From Arthrobacter sp. 9V (GTDB lineage: Bacteria; Actinomycetota; Actinomycetes; Actinomycetales; Micrococcaceae): a stretch of DNA of 64,000 bases. The first letter of the stretch is position 1, and every line of letters starts with the position of its first letter. The notes beneath the pieces were generated by a model. The model saw nothing but the letters and a program-made list of their open reading frames with translations, had not been told where the DNA came from and made no database searches. The position numbers were made by a program, and so were the translations under genes. Location of the stretch: assembly GCF_902506065.1 (NCBI RefSeq), contig NZ_LR732912.1, forward strand, positions 914,387 to 978,386, given 5' to 3'. Shown here in pieces: positions 1-8,132 of the stretch.

Positions 1-244
1 TAACCGCCACAGGTGCCCGGCGAGTCATGAAGGGGGGCCAGAAATAACCGTCCTGCCGGGGCCATATAAACCTGTCACAGCCACCCGTCAGTATGAAACG
101 CGTAGGACCTGTCCATGCCAGGTGGTTGGCCCCAATGAAAAAGAGGGCCAGCCCAACCAGGAACGCAAGCAAGGCCGTGACCGCAAGCCCGACGGCCCAA
201 CCCTTTCTTGCTGAAAAACGGCGTACTTGCGCAAATGAAATCAC
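1..244 (-). CDS. N-terminal part of an unrecognised membrane protein (cut by the window edge)
   Basis: An open frame begins at a GTG (bases 244-242) and runs without a stop to the left edge, giving 81 codons. The first 15 residues are basic (VRRFSARKG), followed by one strongly hydrophobic helix at about residues 17-38 (AVTALLAFLVGLALFF) and then a tryptophan- and aromatic-rich segment that would lie outside the membrane. This is a normal start for a single-pass or multi-pass membrane protein. No clear Shine-Dalgarno sequence precedes the GTG, and the frame stays open upstream with another GTG near 331, so the start is uncertain. It is divergent from selO. The family cannot be named from this fragment. 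Confidence 0.5.
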   Translation of the reverse strand, partial: MISFAQVRRFSARKGWAVGLAVTALLAFLVGLALFFIGANHLAWTGPTRFILTGGCDRFIWPRQDGYFWPPFMTRRAPVAV

Positions 245-368
245 GTATTGCCTAACTTTTTGGCGGAAACCGCCCCCAATGGATCTCCCGCCAAACGGCA
301 GTGGTTCACATGCTAGCTGGGACCGGCACACCTTTTCTCGCCGGGAACACCATCTATATCCTTGATAG

Positions 369-1832
369 ATGAGTGAAGTCGCGCATTCCACTGTCACATT
401 TGAGGGCCGCTTCGCCCGGGAGCTCCCGGAGCTAGCAATTCCTTGGCGTGCGGAGGAAGCCCCGGATCCGCAGTTGCTGGTGCTCAACCAGCCACTCGCC
501 GTCGAGCTGGGTTTTGATCCTGATTTTCTTCGAAGCCCGGAGGGCGTACGGCTGTTGATCGGCAATGCCGTTCCGGAGGAGGCGACTCCCGTAGCCCAAG
601 GGTATTCGGGTCATCAGTTTGGTTTTTATTCTCCGCGTTTGGGGGATGGGCGCGCCCTTTTGATGGGTGAGGTTGAAGGCTCGGACGGCAGTCTCCGCGA
701 TTTCCACCTCAAGGGTTCGGGACGGACGCCGTTTGCGCGGAACGGCGATGGCTTGGCCGCGGTTGGTCCCATGATGCGCGAGTACATCGTGAGCGAGTCC
801 ATGCATGCGCTGAACATTCCCACCACCAGGTCCCTTGCGGTTGTGGCTACAGGGCGGCAGGTTCAGCGGGAGACTCTCCTGCCGGGGGCTGTTCTGACCC
901 GGGTGGCCAGCAGTCACCTTCGGGTGGGCAGTTTCCAATATGCCAGGGCCAGCAATGACATGGATCTGCTCCGTCGCTTGGCTGATCATGCGATCCAACG
1001 CCACCACCCGTCGTCGGCCGCTGAAAGCAACCCTTACCTCGCCCTCCTCAAGAGCGTCATTTCAGTCCAGGCGAAACTTCTGGCTCAGTGGATGCTGGTT
1101 GGGTTCGTGCATGGCGTGATGAACACGGACAACATGACGGTCTCCGGCGAGACCATCGATTACGGTCCGTGCGCTTTCATGGAGGGTTTCGATCCCGTGG
1201 CGGTGTACAGCTCCATTGATGAGATGGGACGCTACGCCTACCGTAACCAGCCGGTGATTGCGGAGTGGAACCTGGCCCGCTTTGCCGAATCAATCGCGGC
1301 GCTGATCCATGAGGACGAGGAGCAGGCGGTGGCCTTGGCCGTTGAGGCGCTCAATGGATTCCGCAAGGAATACAGCGCCACGTGGTTTGACGGCATGAAG
1401 GCCAAACTTGGGCTGCCTGAGGGAATTGACGACGCCGTTGCCTCACCGTTGGTGGATGAGCTCCTCCAGTTGGTGCAGGAGACGCGCGCGGACTACACCT
1501 CGTTCTTCAGGAGCCTCAGCAAAGCGGCCCGCGGGGACGTAGAGCCTGCACGCCGCCAGATCCTGGACCTGGCAGCGTTCGATGCATGGCTGGAACGGTG
1601 GCGGGAAACCAGCCCGAACGCCGATGCCATGGACCGGGTCAACCCGATCTACATTCCGCGCAATCATTTGGTGGAGGAAGCTCTCGCTGCCGCAACTGAA
1701 GGGGACACCGGCCCCACCGAACAGTTGCTGGTAGCGGTCTCGGACCCGTTCAACGAGCGTCCGGGTTTGGGGAAGTACGCCGAACCTGCGCCGGAGAGCT
1801 TCGGCCCGTACCGGACTTTCTGCGGTACCTAG
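369..1832 (+). CDS. selO: Protein adenylyltransferase SelO (YdiU family)
   Basis: SelO is a pseudokinase-fold enzyme that transfers AMP from ATP to Ser/Thr/Tyr of target proteins and is linked to redox stress. The 487-residue length is normal for the bacterial family. Family blocks are clear: [19 protein letters not shown] near residues 78-95, the nucleotide-binding lysine in [12 protein letters not shown] (Lys115), the catalytic-loop block HGVMNTDNM at 248-256, and the metal-binding DYGP aspartate (Asp264). The protein ends FCGT, so Cys485 occupies the position that is selenocysteine in many eukaryotic SelO proteins. The ATG at 369 lacks a strong ribosome binding site. A hairpin follows the gene. 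It stands alone, with no operon partner in the same direction. Confidence 0.95.
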   Translation: MSEVAHSTVTFEGRFARELPELAIPWRAEEAPDPQLLVLNQPLAVELGFDPDFLRSPEGVRLLIGNAVPEEATPVAQGYSGHQFGFYSPRLGDGRALLMGEVEGSDGSLRDFHLKGSGRTPFARNGDGLAAVGPMMREYIVSESMHALNIPTTRSLAVVATGRQVQRETLLPGAVLTRVASSHLRVGSFQYARASNDMDLLRRLADHAIQRHHPSSAAESNPYLALLKSVISVQAKLLAQWMLVGFVHGVMNTDNMTVSGETIDYGPCAFMEGFDPVAVYSSIDEMGRYAYRNQPVIAEWNLARFAESIAALIHEDEEQAVALAVEALNGFRKEYSATWFDGMKAKLGLPEGIDDAVASPLVDELLQLVQETRADYTSFFRSLSKAARGDVEPARRQILDLAAFDAWLERWRETSPNADAMDRVNPIYIPRNHLVEEALAAATEGDTGPTEQLLVAVSDPFNERPGLGKYAEPAPESFGPYRTFCGT

Positions 1833-1838
1833 GGCTGC

Positions 1839-1875
1839 CAGGGGCAAGCGAGCCGAACTGCCTCACTTGCCCCTG
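1839..1875. terminator. Hairpin between selO and a convergent small gene
   Basis: The arm CAGGGGCAAG at 1839-1848 pairs exactly with CTTGCCCCTG at 1866-1875. The stem continues inward with GAG/CTC after one mismatch, leaving a 9-base loop. It lies seven bases after the selO stop and before the end of the convergent gene at 1894, so it could stop transcription from both sides. Neither side has a strong run of T. Confidence 0.5.
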
Positions 1876-1893
1876 AATCAATGCTCTTGTGCT

Positions 1894-2073
1894 CTAGCTC
1901 CAGACTGCCCGAACCACCATGTCTGCACCTGCAGCCAAATGATTGCCTGTGTGTCCTGCATCCAGAACGCACACGTCTTCCGTGCCGGACGCAGCAGTTG
2001 AAACGAGACATTCTGCTGCCTTGAAACTTAGAAGGTCCACTGGGAGGCTGTCGCCTATTTGAAGATCACTCAT
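1894..2073 (-). CDS. Small hypothetical protein
   Basis: A 59-residue frame starts at the ATG at 2073, which has AAAGGG a few bases upstream. The product (MSDLQIGDSLPVDLLSF...) is soluble-looking, with two cysteines and no signal peptide or membrane helix. I recognise no family. An earlier in-frame start at 2106 would add 11 residues but has a poorer context. A different frame overlaps the same bases but gives an arginine- and cysteine-rich, unlikely product. Confidence 0.4.
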   Translation of the reverse strand: MSDLQIGDSLPVDLLSFKAAECLVSTAASGTEDVCVLDAGHTGNHLAAGADMVVRAVWS

Positions 2074-2131
2074 GATGCCCTTTTTTGTTCGTCCGGGCAT
2101 CACCATTGGTGTTTCGAGCCCGGGTGTTGGT

Positions 2132-2150
2132 GGGGGAGAGAGCCTCCCCC
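2132..2150. terminator. GC-rich 7-bp hairpin downstream of the MarR gene
   Basis: GGGGGAG at 2132-2138 pairs with CTCCCCC at 2144-2150 around a five-base loop. It lies about 80 bases past the end of the leftward MarR gene and upstream of the small gene at 1894-2073. There is no T-tract, so termination is only a possibility. Confidence 0.3.
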
Positions 2151-2232
2151 CCTTATACGCCGGACTTCATCAGCGGGTATCTCCATACTGCCTTGCCGGG
2201 CAGTCTTTCGTCTACGCGGGATTACTCAGTGC

Positions 2233-2649
2233 TTAGTTGAAGTTGGCGTGGCGCACTATTGCCAGGAGCTCTTCGCGAAGACCCTCGGAGTCCAGATTGA
2301 TCACTGACAGCACATTGTTTTCCTGGCGGTGTGATTGCTCCAGCAGCGACAAGCCCAATTCGGTGATTGAGATCAGTTGGCTGCGGCGGTCGAAGCGATT
2401 GGGCTGACGGAGGATGTACCCGCGCGCTTCCAGCCGGGTCAGCAGCGGGCCCATGGTTTGGGCCTGCACTCTCACGCTGCGGGCAAGATCCCCTGGCGTG
2501 ATCGGTCCTGCCGCTGCAACGGCGTCAAGAGTCAGTACCGCCGGATAGGTCAACCCAAGCGGGCGCAATTTATCGTTCCAGGCAAGCTCCACGAGCCGCG
2601 CCGCAGTTGACAGCAACCGGCTGGTTGGCCATCTGTCCATATCAGGCAT
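2233..2649 (-). CDS. MarR-family transcriptional regulator
   Basis: A 138-residue winged-helix regulator. The helix-turn-helix lies at about residues 50-75 (ITPGDLARSVRVQAQTMGPL), followed by the recognition/wing segment LEARGYILRQPNRFDRRS with the DRRS wing motif typical of MarR proteins, and a C-terminal dimerisation helix. The ATG at 2649 is preceded by GGGGGTG at good spacing. MarR proteins bind as dimers to short palindromes, often their own promoter, and release DNA on binding small phenolic ligands or on oxidation. An 18-bp palindrome sits 27 bases upstream of the start, consistent with autoregulation. No partner gene in the same direction reveals its target. Confidence 0.88.
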   Translation of the reverse strand: MPDMDRWPTSRLLSTAARLVELAWNDKLRPLGLTYPAVLTLDAVAAAGPITPGDLARSVRVQAQTMGPLLTRLEARGYILRQPNRFDRRSQLISITELGLSLLEQSHRQENNVLSVINLDSEGLREELLAIVRHANFN

Positions 2650-2675
2650 TCAGGCACCCCCACGCTTTCCGAAAA

Positions 2676-2693
2676 TAGTCAGCTTGCTTACTA
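2676..2693. promoter_or_regulatory. Candidate MarR operator
   Basis: TAGTCAGCTTGCTTACTA is an inverted repeat with arms TAGTnAGC and GCTnACTA around two central bases. It lies 27-44 bases upstream of the MarR start, where a promoter is expected. Size and position suit a MarR dimer site. Confidence 0.6.
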
Positions 2694-2787
2694 GGCTACA
2701 TCAGGCATGGGGAGCCAAGGGGACCGGTGTCCGGTATGCGGTCCGGCAGGAAGGGCGCGACGGCGGTACTCGCCTTAGAGGCTCGCG

Positions 2788-3087
2788 CTACCCTTCGCAC
2801 TCGGTGCAGTACTTCTGCCCGTTGCTTTCCCGTGCAAGTTGGCTGCGGTGGTGGACCAGGAAGCAGGACATGCAGGTGAACTCGTCGTTCTGGATGGGGA
2901 CAATTTCAACCTGGAGTTCTTCCCCGGAGAGGTCAGCGCCGGGAAGTTCGAAGGCATCCGCGAGGTCGGTCTCATCCAGATCGATAGTGTCTGTCCGTGC
3001 AGCGCTCTTGGTGGGTGCCAGCTCCGCGAGGGGAAGTGCCTGCTCTTCCTCAGACAAAGCCCGGGGTGTGTCGTAATCGGTGGCCAA
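2788..3087 (-). CDS. DUF4193 zinc-ribbon protein
   Basis: A 99-residue protein of the actinobacterial DUF4193 family. The N-terminal half is acidic (LDETDLADAFELPG) and the C-terminus is a zinc ribbon built from Cys72/Cys75 (CMSC) and Cys94/Cys97 (CTEC), with HHRSQLARE between. The function of the family is not established; the ribbon suggests binding to nucleic acid or a protein partner. The start is TTG at 3087 with GGGGG nine bases upstream. Its length and ribbon are intact, and it appears to be transcribed alone. Confidence 0.9.
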   Translation of the reverse strand: MATDYDTPRALSEEEQALPLAELAPTKSAARTDTIDLDETDLADAFELPGADLSGEELQVEIVPIQNDEFTCMSCFLVHHRSQLARESNGQKYCTECEG

Positions 3088-3175
3088 AGTGGTGAACCCC
3101 CTTGTAAAAGTGCGGTGTGTTGCTATTTGCGCACTTTGTAACTGCGGGACTTCGCTTCATATTCCCGAGGGCTTC

Positions 3176-4450
3176 TTAGATCAGGCTGCTGAAGATGTTC
3201 CAGCCTGTGCCGATCTGACCTTGGTTGAAAAGCGAGTAGTCGCCCTGAACACCAATGTTGGAGTAGAGGAAGAGTCCGCCGGCCCGGTTATAGGCAATGA
3301 GCTCACTTCTGGAAACGTTGTATCCCTTGCTGTAGGCGCCGGCGCTGCTGATCTCGGTCATTTCATCCCAGCCGTGGCCCACCTTCAATGGTGTGTTCCA
3401 GCCGCCCTGTCCATCGGTGGGGTACTGGTAGAGGATGCCGTTGCGGTCGCGGGCGAAGATGTCCGCTGTCCCATCACCGGTGGTATCTCCGGCTGCGATG
3501 ATTTTGTCGAAGATCTGCCAGCCCGCACCCACTTGGGAGGGCGCAAGCCAGCCGCCTTCGCCGTCGCCGGGGTAGAGATGCAGCTTGCCTTGACGGTCGC
3601 GGGCGAGGACGTCGTTGATGCCGTCACCGTCGAAGTCTCCTGGTCCCACGATCGAGTCGAAGATGTTCCAGCCGGAACCAACTTGGGTTGGGGGGAGCCA
3701 GCCCCCGTCTCCGTCGCCAGGATAAAGGTGGAGGTTGCCGCTGCTGTCACGCCCCAGGACATCGTTGTGTCCGTCTCCGTCGAAGTCGCCGGGGGAGAAG
3801 ACTATGTTGAAGATGTTCCAGCCTGTTCCCACCACCCGGGGTTCATCCCAGGAGCTGGGGAACTGGAGAAGCTCCATGCCCGGACCCCAGTAAATCCAGT
3901 TCGGCTCGTAAGTCCGAGGGTAAAGGACCAGGTCCCCGCCGGCGGTTCGCCCCAGTAGCTCAAAGTTGCCGCGGTCCGTCCAACCCATGGCCCGGTTGGA
4001 CGCGGCGACTGGACGCGTCTCCCTGCTGTGGAAGACCTGTGGTGTTGCACAGGTTGTGTGGACGTTCATTGAGATGCGGTCACCACGGTCCTCCGGGGTG
4101 AGCTTCAGGAATTCTCCTTGCCGCTCGGCCGGCAGGGGAACGCCGTTGCTGAGCCATTCGAGAACGAAGCCATTGGGGGCTTCCTCGGTCTTGCACTTCT
4201 GGAACTGCGTTAGGCCCAGGGTCAGTTCAGATCCTACGAATGGCAATCCTGAAATGGGCGGTACAAACACATATGGCGGTGAGGGCTCTGCCGGCGCTGT
4301 AGCTGTGGCTGGTGCCACCCCAGCAACGGCGGATCCCACCAACACTGCGGCAAGAACTGCCGATTTCACGGTAGACGCACGAAAGGTTCCCAAGATTCCC
4401 CCAGCTCCGCCCATTTCAGGGCCCCGATGTGAGCTGAGCTTAGCATTCAT
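3176..4450 (-). CDS. Secreted FG-GAP/VCBS repeat protein
   Basis: A 424-residue exported protein. A signal peptide occupies about residues 24-51 (VKSAVLAAVLVGSAVAG, with a likely cut after ATA). Residues 55-150 form an Ig-like or cell-surface domain. The C-terminal half consists of FG-GAP repeats with an exact 50-residue period: calcium-binding blocks GDFDGDG begin at residues 221 and 271, and the variant GDTTGDG at 321, each followed by LHLYPGDGxGGW or a relative. Such repeats fold into a beta-propeller with calcium in each blade and usually mediate surface binding or carry an enzymatic domain. No catalytic motif is visible. An internal ATG at residue 13 is an alternative start. It is divergent from the 4544 gene. 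Confidence 0.85.
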   Translation of the reverse strand: MNAKLSSHRGPEMGGAGGILGTFRASTVKSAVLAAVLVGSAVAGVAPATATAPAEPSPPYVFVPPISGLPFVGSELTLGLTQFQKCKTEEAPNGFVLEWLSNGVPLPAERQGEFLKLTPEDRGDRISMNVHTTCATPQVFHSRETRPVAASNRAMGWTDRGNFELLGRTAGGDLVLYPRTYEPNWIYWGPGMELLQFPSSWDEPRVVGTGWNIFNIVFSPGDFDGDGHNDVLGRDSSGNLHLYPGDGDGGWLPPTQVGSGWNIFDSIVGPGDFDGDGINDVLARDRQGKLHLYPGDGEGGWLAPSQVGAGWQIFDKIIAAGDTTGDGTADIFARDRNGILYQYPTDGQGGWNTPLKVGHGWDEMTEISSAGAYSKGYNVSRSELIAYNRAGGLFLYSNIGVQGDYSLFNQGQIGTGWNIFSSLI

Positions 4451-4543
4451 GGTCTGCTAGCTCAGGACCTGGTTCATCGAAAAATCCGGACTCAGGGATT
4501 GTGGGACTACCGCCAATTCCCCTAGTGTTTTGAAAGTCCGTCA

Positions 4544-5491
4544 ATGGCGGCCGCGCAAATTCGCTCTAAAGAAACGAGACCGCCCGTGGGCCTTTTCTCC
4601 CGGAAATCCAGCAATGACCCGCACCTTCCGGAATTCACGGAGAAGCAGGCAAATAAATTACGTGAACTTGGGGTGTTGGCACTGCGCGGGCAAGGAGTTA
4701 CGGTCATTGATGCCGGAGATCACTTGGCTGGTGAGGATGGCCAGAAGTACGGGCTGTTCGCGGTGGCTCGTAAAGCCGTCCTCCTTCCGGAAAAGGAATG
4801 GCCCGCCATGGTTGGGCAGCACTTTGCGGCTGGATTGACCAATGCGCGTCCGTCGGAGGTCAGTGCTGAGGAACTGCTTGAAGGTGTATATCCAAAGTTC
4901 ATCGCCCCGGAAACCATGGATTGGATGGAAAGGGAGCATGGCCCTGAGATCTACTCGTACGTTCGACCCACTGCTAGGTTGCCGCTCCTGATTGCGTTGG
5001 ATTCCCCGGAGTCCGTTTCCTACGTCACGGCTGAGCAAACCGAAGCCGTAGGTGGTGCAGATCTACTGTGGGAGAAGGCCTTCAGTAACCTGATAGCTGC
5101 TGGTCCGGGCCAACCCGAGGATTTCACGCTGGAAGAAGGCTCGTTTCTGGTTTTCGAAACAGAATCCGTGTACCAATCGTCGTGGATTGCCTGCATGGAC
5201 CAATTTATCGAGTTGCTCGGCTACACGCCCGGACCGCTGGGCGCTTTGGTCGCCATTCCGGCTACGAATACGCTCTGCCTTCATCTGGTCAGCGAAGCCA
5301 CCACCATTGATGACTTCAGGGCGATGCTCATGTTCGCTGCAAACGTTTACGCTCAGCACCCTTCACCGTTGATCCCGCTGCTCTACTGGTGGAACGGCAA
5401 AACCGTGGAACCCATTTCCGGAATTGACGGCGAAGACGTGAATCTGTACCTCCCCGATGAGCTGCTTGAGGTGTTACAAAGTCAGCAATAG
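4544..5491 (+). CDS. Hypothetical protein, 315 residues
   Basis: A long soluble frame without signal peptide or membrane helix. The N-terminus is short and basic (IRSKETRPPVGLFSRKSS), followed by EKQANKLRELGVLALRGQGVTV and mixed alpha/beta sequence. The composition and third-position GC match neighbouring real genes, and the frame is convergent with the next gene after a 12-base gap. I do not recognise the family. The pattern of a domain pair repeating around residues 30-130 and 160-310 is weak and not enough for a call. It starts at ATG 4544, only about 90 bases from the divergent FG-GAP gene, so the two share a promoter region. Confidence 0.75.
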   Translation: MAAAQIRSKETRPPVGLFSRKSSNDPHLPEFTEKQANKLRELGVLALRGQGVTVIDAGDHLAGEDGQKYGLFAVARKAVLLPEKEWPAMVGQHFAAGLTNARPSEVSAEELLEGVYPKFIAPETMDWMEREHGPEIYSYVRPTARLPLLIALDSPESVSYVTAEQTEAVGGADLLWEKAFSNLIAAGPGQPEDFTLEEGSFLVFETESVYQSSWIACMDQFIELLGYTPGPLGALVAIPATNTLCLHLVSEATTIDDFRAMLMFAANVYAQHPSPLIPLLYWWNGKTVEPISGIDGEDVNLYLPDELLEVLQSQQ

Positions 5492-5503
5492 GTCCGCGGA
5501 AGT

Positions 5504-6016
5504 CTAGGAGAGCTCGTACGCGGAACGTCCCGCGCCCTGATCGGCACTGTGAACGTGCAAGGCATGGCGCATGGCCTGGCGGTTTTCCTCAGCGAGTTCG
5601 GGCTGGTCAGCTACACGGTAGAGGTCTGCTGCCCACTGAAACTCATCGGCGGCAGCACGGAAACGGGCTTCGTCGAAGAGCCGTCGGCCAATGTGGTGGC
5701 GGACGTATGCCTCCTCTTCCGGTGTCCGGACTGTTCGCAAGGCTTTCTCGTGGAGCACGGCGGCGTCGTGCCAGCGGTACTGACGTTGATGGATCTGGGC
5801 AAGGACCAGCAGCAACTCACGGCGGTCAGGAGAGTTTGGCAGCAGCTTTAAGCCCTCGTTCAGGGCTTGGGCGTCCCGGCCAAGCAGCGCCAGGTATCTG
5901 ACTCTTTCCACGGGTGGACAATCGCCTTGCAGTGCAGCTTCCAATGCTTGGCGGTTGATCACCACGTCACGGAACGTCGCAGGGTCAGTGCGCCACAGAC
6001 TTGCAGTATCTTCCAC
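5504..6016 (-). CDS. Small tetratricopeptide-like (TPR) protein
   Basis: A 170-residue helical protein. Repeating helix pairs with TPR-type spacing are visible, for example RRELLLVLAQIHQRQYRWHD followed by AAVLHEKALRT, and ARFRAAADEFQWAADLYRVA. These residues suit a TPR superhelix used for protein-protein contact; no enzymatic motif is present. The start is GTG at 6016 with GGGGGGC upstream. It has no signal peptide, so it should be cytosolic. The gene ends 12 bases from the convergent 315-residue gene. Partner and pathway are unknown. Confidence 0.7.
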   Translation of the reverse strand: MEDTASLWRTDPATFRDVVINRQALEAALQGDCPPVERVRYLALLGRDAQALNEGLKLLPNSPDRRELLLVLAQIHQRQYRWHDAAVLHEKALRTVRTPEEEAYVRHHIGRRLFDEARFRAAADEFQWAADLYRVADQPELAEENRQAMRHALHVHSADQGAGRSAYELS

Positions 6017-6141
6017 CGTGATGTGCCCCCCATAGGCTTGTTACGGAGCCAACTGAGTCGCAGCACTGGTGATGCCAGGCTGCCGGAAACTCCATAATCT
6101 CATGAACAGTGAGACCCGCAAGCTCACCGGTCCCGGCGGCC

Positions 6142-6723
6142 TCAGTGGAGCTGGCCGTCCGGTGCCGTGGCGCGCCAGGAGTGGAAGGGGACCCTCAGCC
6201 CCGGGCGTGTTGGTGCGCACGTGAAAGGCCCGGCGTTGGCCACCGCATCAGGGGCCAACGGTACAACCCGCACCAGCTGGAATTCGTTGCTGCCTGAGGC
6301 GGCCCGGATGGTGAGGGCGTCCCCGGAGCGGCTGATCCGCATGCGGACCCTGCCGCCGTTCCATTCCGGAACAGGCGCCAAGGACCAGTCCGAGAAGCGG
6401 TCGGTGACCACCGCGCCCACTTGAGCGGCGCCGTCGGCGAATTCCACGCCCGCCTTGATCCAATGCTCGCCGCTGATGCGGACGAAGATGCCCGCTTGGT
6501 CAAACTGTTGGGAGAACGCGGCGGTGAACTCAACCTCCATGGCGCTGTCCTGGGGGAAGGGGGCAAGCAACGCGTGTTCGGTGTCGTGAATGAAACCGTA
6601 GGACGTGATGCGCCACGCGTCGCTGTTTTCCGCCGCTGTGACCAGAAGGTCACCTTCCTGCTCGACGACGGCGGCTGGCTGGTTGGTCCACTCGCCGCGG
6701 TTCCAGGGGATGTTAGTAGTCAT
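6142..6723 (-). CDS. DUF1349 domain protein (concanavalin-like fold)
   Basis: A 193-residue protein matching DUF1349, a beta-sandwich family of the concanavalin A-like superfamily, probably binding carbohydrate. Family-type blocks include WRITSYGFIHDTEHALL, FSQQFDQAGIFVR, the tryptophan in HWIKAGVEFADG, and DWSLAPVPEWNGGRVRMRI. Length is typical. Its ATG overlaps the stop of the upstream permease by four bases (ATGA), so the two genes are translationally coupled and probably work together, although the link between an amino acid permease and a sugar-binding fold is not obvious. No signal peptide is present. Confidence 0.85.
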   Translation of the reverse strand: MTTNIPWNRGEWTNQPAAVVEQEGDLLVTAAENSDAWRITSYGFIHDTEHALLAPFPQDSAMEVEFTAAFSQQFDQAGIFVRISGEHWIKAGVEFADGAAQVGAVVTDRFSDWSLAPVPEWNGGRVRMRISRSGDALTIRAASGSNEFQLVRVVPLAPDAVANAGPFTCAPTRPGLRVPFHSWRATAPDGQLH

Positions 6724-8093
6724 AGTTCAAAGGACTCTACATTCTCCGCCCCTCGCCGTTCTTCGTCCGCGGCCAGGCCGGTCCTCTTGCGTGCTTGGGT
6801 CCAGCGCGTAACGAAGTAGAGGATGAGCCCGATTGCCAGGAGGACGGCTGCACGCAACCAGATTTCGGGGCCTTGCTGGAAGAGCAGGAGTACGCAGGAC
6901 GCCAGGGCCAGGTATGGAATGACCACCGGGACGCGGAAGTGCTGGTGTTCCACTTTGTCCTTGCGCAGCACCAGAACGGCCACGTTGGTGCTGATGAAGA
7001 CGAACAGCAGGAGCAGGACCACCGTTTCGGCAAGCGAACCGAGATCGCCGGTAGCGGTCAGTGCCATTGCGGCCAGAGTGGTCACCAGGATGGCAACCCA
7101 TGGTGTGCGTCGCTGGGGGAGGACACGCCCCAACGCTGCCGGTAGCAGCGATTGCTCGGCCATTCCAAAGGCCAGGCGGCTGGCCATGATCATGGTGAGC
7201 AGGGCGCCGTTGGCAACAGCTATCAGGGCGATCAGTCCGAAGAGCCAGTCCGGAACTCCAAAACCAGTGGCTTGGACAACCTGCAACAAGGGTCCCGAGG
7301 AACTGCTCAAGTCATTTGGTGCCAGTGCTATGGATGAGGCCAGTCCGATCAGAATGTAGATGGCTCCGGCGGTCAGCAGGGCCCCAAAAAGCGCTTTGGG
7401 GTAGACGCGGTGGACGTCACGGACCTCTTCGGCAACGTTGGCGGAGGTTTCAAAACCCACGAACGAGTAGTAGGCCAGCAAGGAAGCTGCGAGGATCCCT
7501 GCTCCAGGGGAGACCGCCGGATTGAACTCCAGAACGCGGGAAGCCGCGCCGTCTCCGCGGCCGAACATCAGGCCCACCAGGACGATCACCAACACCAGCC
7601 CGGACACCTCAATGACTGTCATGACCACATTGGCCCTGACGGATTCCTTGACCCCGCGTGCATTCAGAAGAGCGATCAACAACAGGAAGACCAAGGCAGC
7701 GGGAATGGCGGGTACATCCAGGAATGGCTTGAGGTAGTCACCGGCGAAGGCGAGGCTCAAGCCGGCAGCGCTGGTCACCCCGGCTGCCAACATGCAGAAA
7801 CCCACCAGGAACGAGACCAGGGGCACTTTGAAAGCCCGCTCAGCAAAGACGGCAGCCCCGCCGGCTTTCGGGTATTTTGTCACTAGTTCTGCGTAAGAAG
7901 CGGCGGTGAGCATGGCCAGGAAAAGGGCCAAGGCCAACGGAATCCAGACAGCCCCGCCCACCTCGCCTGCAACCTTCCCTACTAAGGCGTAGATGCCCGC
8001 CCCCAGAACATCGCCGAGGATAAAGAGAAAAAGAAGCGGGCCGGTAATGGACTGCTTGAGTTTTGACGTCTGGGTGTTAACCGGGCTGCTCAT
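6720..8093 (-). CDS. APC-family amino acid permease
   Basis: A 457-residue membrane protein with about 12 hydrophobic helices. The first helix contains the APC hallmark GDVLGAGIYALVG (unwound TM1 substrate site), and the family block FVGFETSANVAEEVRD follows TM6. It is a secondary transporter, probably taking up an amino acid or amine by proton symport; the substrate cannot be read from sequence. The C-terminus is a basic and acidic cytosolic tail. The downstream DUF1349 gene overlaps its stop by four bases. The gene begins 39 bases after the end of a broken hydrolase gene, and that gap contains a small inverted repeat. Confidence 0.9.
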   Translation of the reverse strand: MSSPVNTQTSKLKQSITGPLLFLFILGDVLGAGIYALVGKVAGEVGGAVWIPLALALFLAMLTAASYAELVTKYPKAGGAAVFAERAFKVPLVSFLVGFCMLAAGVTSAAGLSLAFAGDYLKPFLDVPAIPAALVFLLLIALLNARGVKESVRANVVMTVIEVSGLVLVIVLVGLMFGRGDGAASRVLEFNPAVSPGAGILAASLLAYYSFVGFETSANVAEEVRDVHRVYPKALFGALLTAGAIYILIGLASSIALAPNDLSSSSGPLLQVVQATGFGVPDWLFGLIALIAVANGALLTMIMASRLAFGMAEQSLLPAALGRVLPQRRTPWVAILVTTLAAMALTATGDLGSLAETVVLLLLFVFISTNVAVLVLRKDKVEHQHFRVPVVIPYLALASCVLLLFQQGPEIWLRAAVLLAIGLILYFVTRWTQARKRTGLAADEERRGAENVESFEL

Positions 8094-8117
8094 GGGAACA
8101 GATAGTACAGGAAGCTA

Positions 8118-8129
8118 AGTAACCTTACT
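8118..8129. promoter_or_regulatory. Small inverted repeat upstream of the APC permease
   Basis: AGTAACCTTACT has perfect AGTAA/TTACT arms around CC. It lies 25 bases before the permease ATG in a 39-base gap. It may be an operator, or a spacer with promoter function. The evidence is the symmetry and position only. Confidence 0.3.
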
Positions 8130-8132
8130 AAA

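Noticed and set aside
93..365. Plus-strand short frame before selO
   Set aside because: Low coding character and no ribosome binding site; the opposite strand gives a better membrane protein start.
3080..3958. 292-codon open frame on the plus strand
   Set aside because: Antisense to the FG-GAP repeats; its repeated text mirrors the repeats of the real gene.
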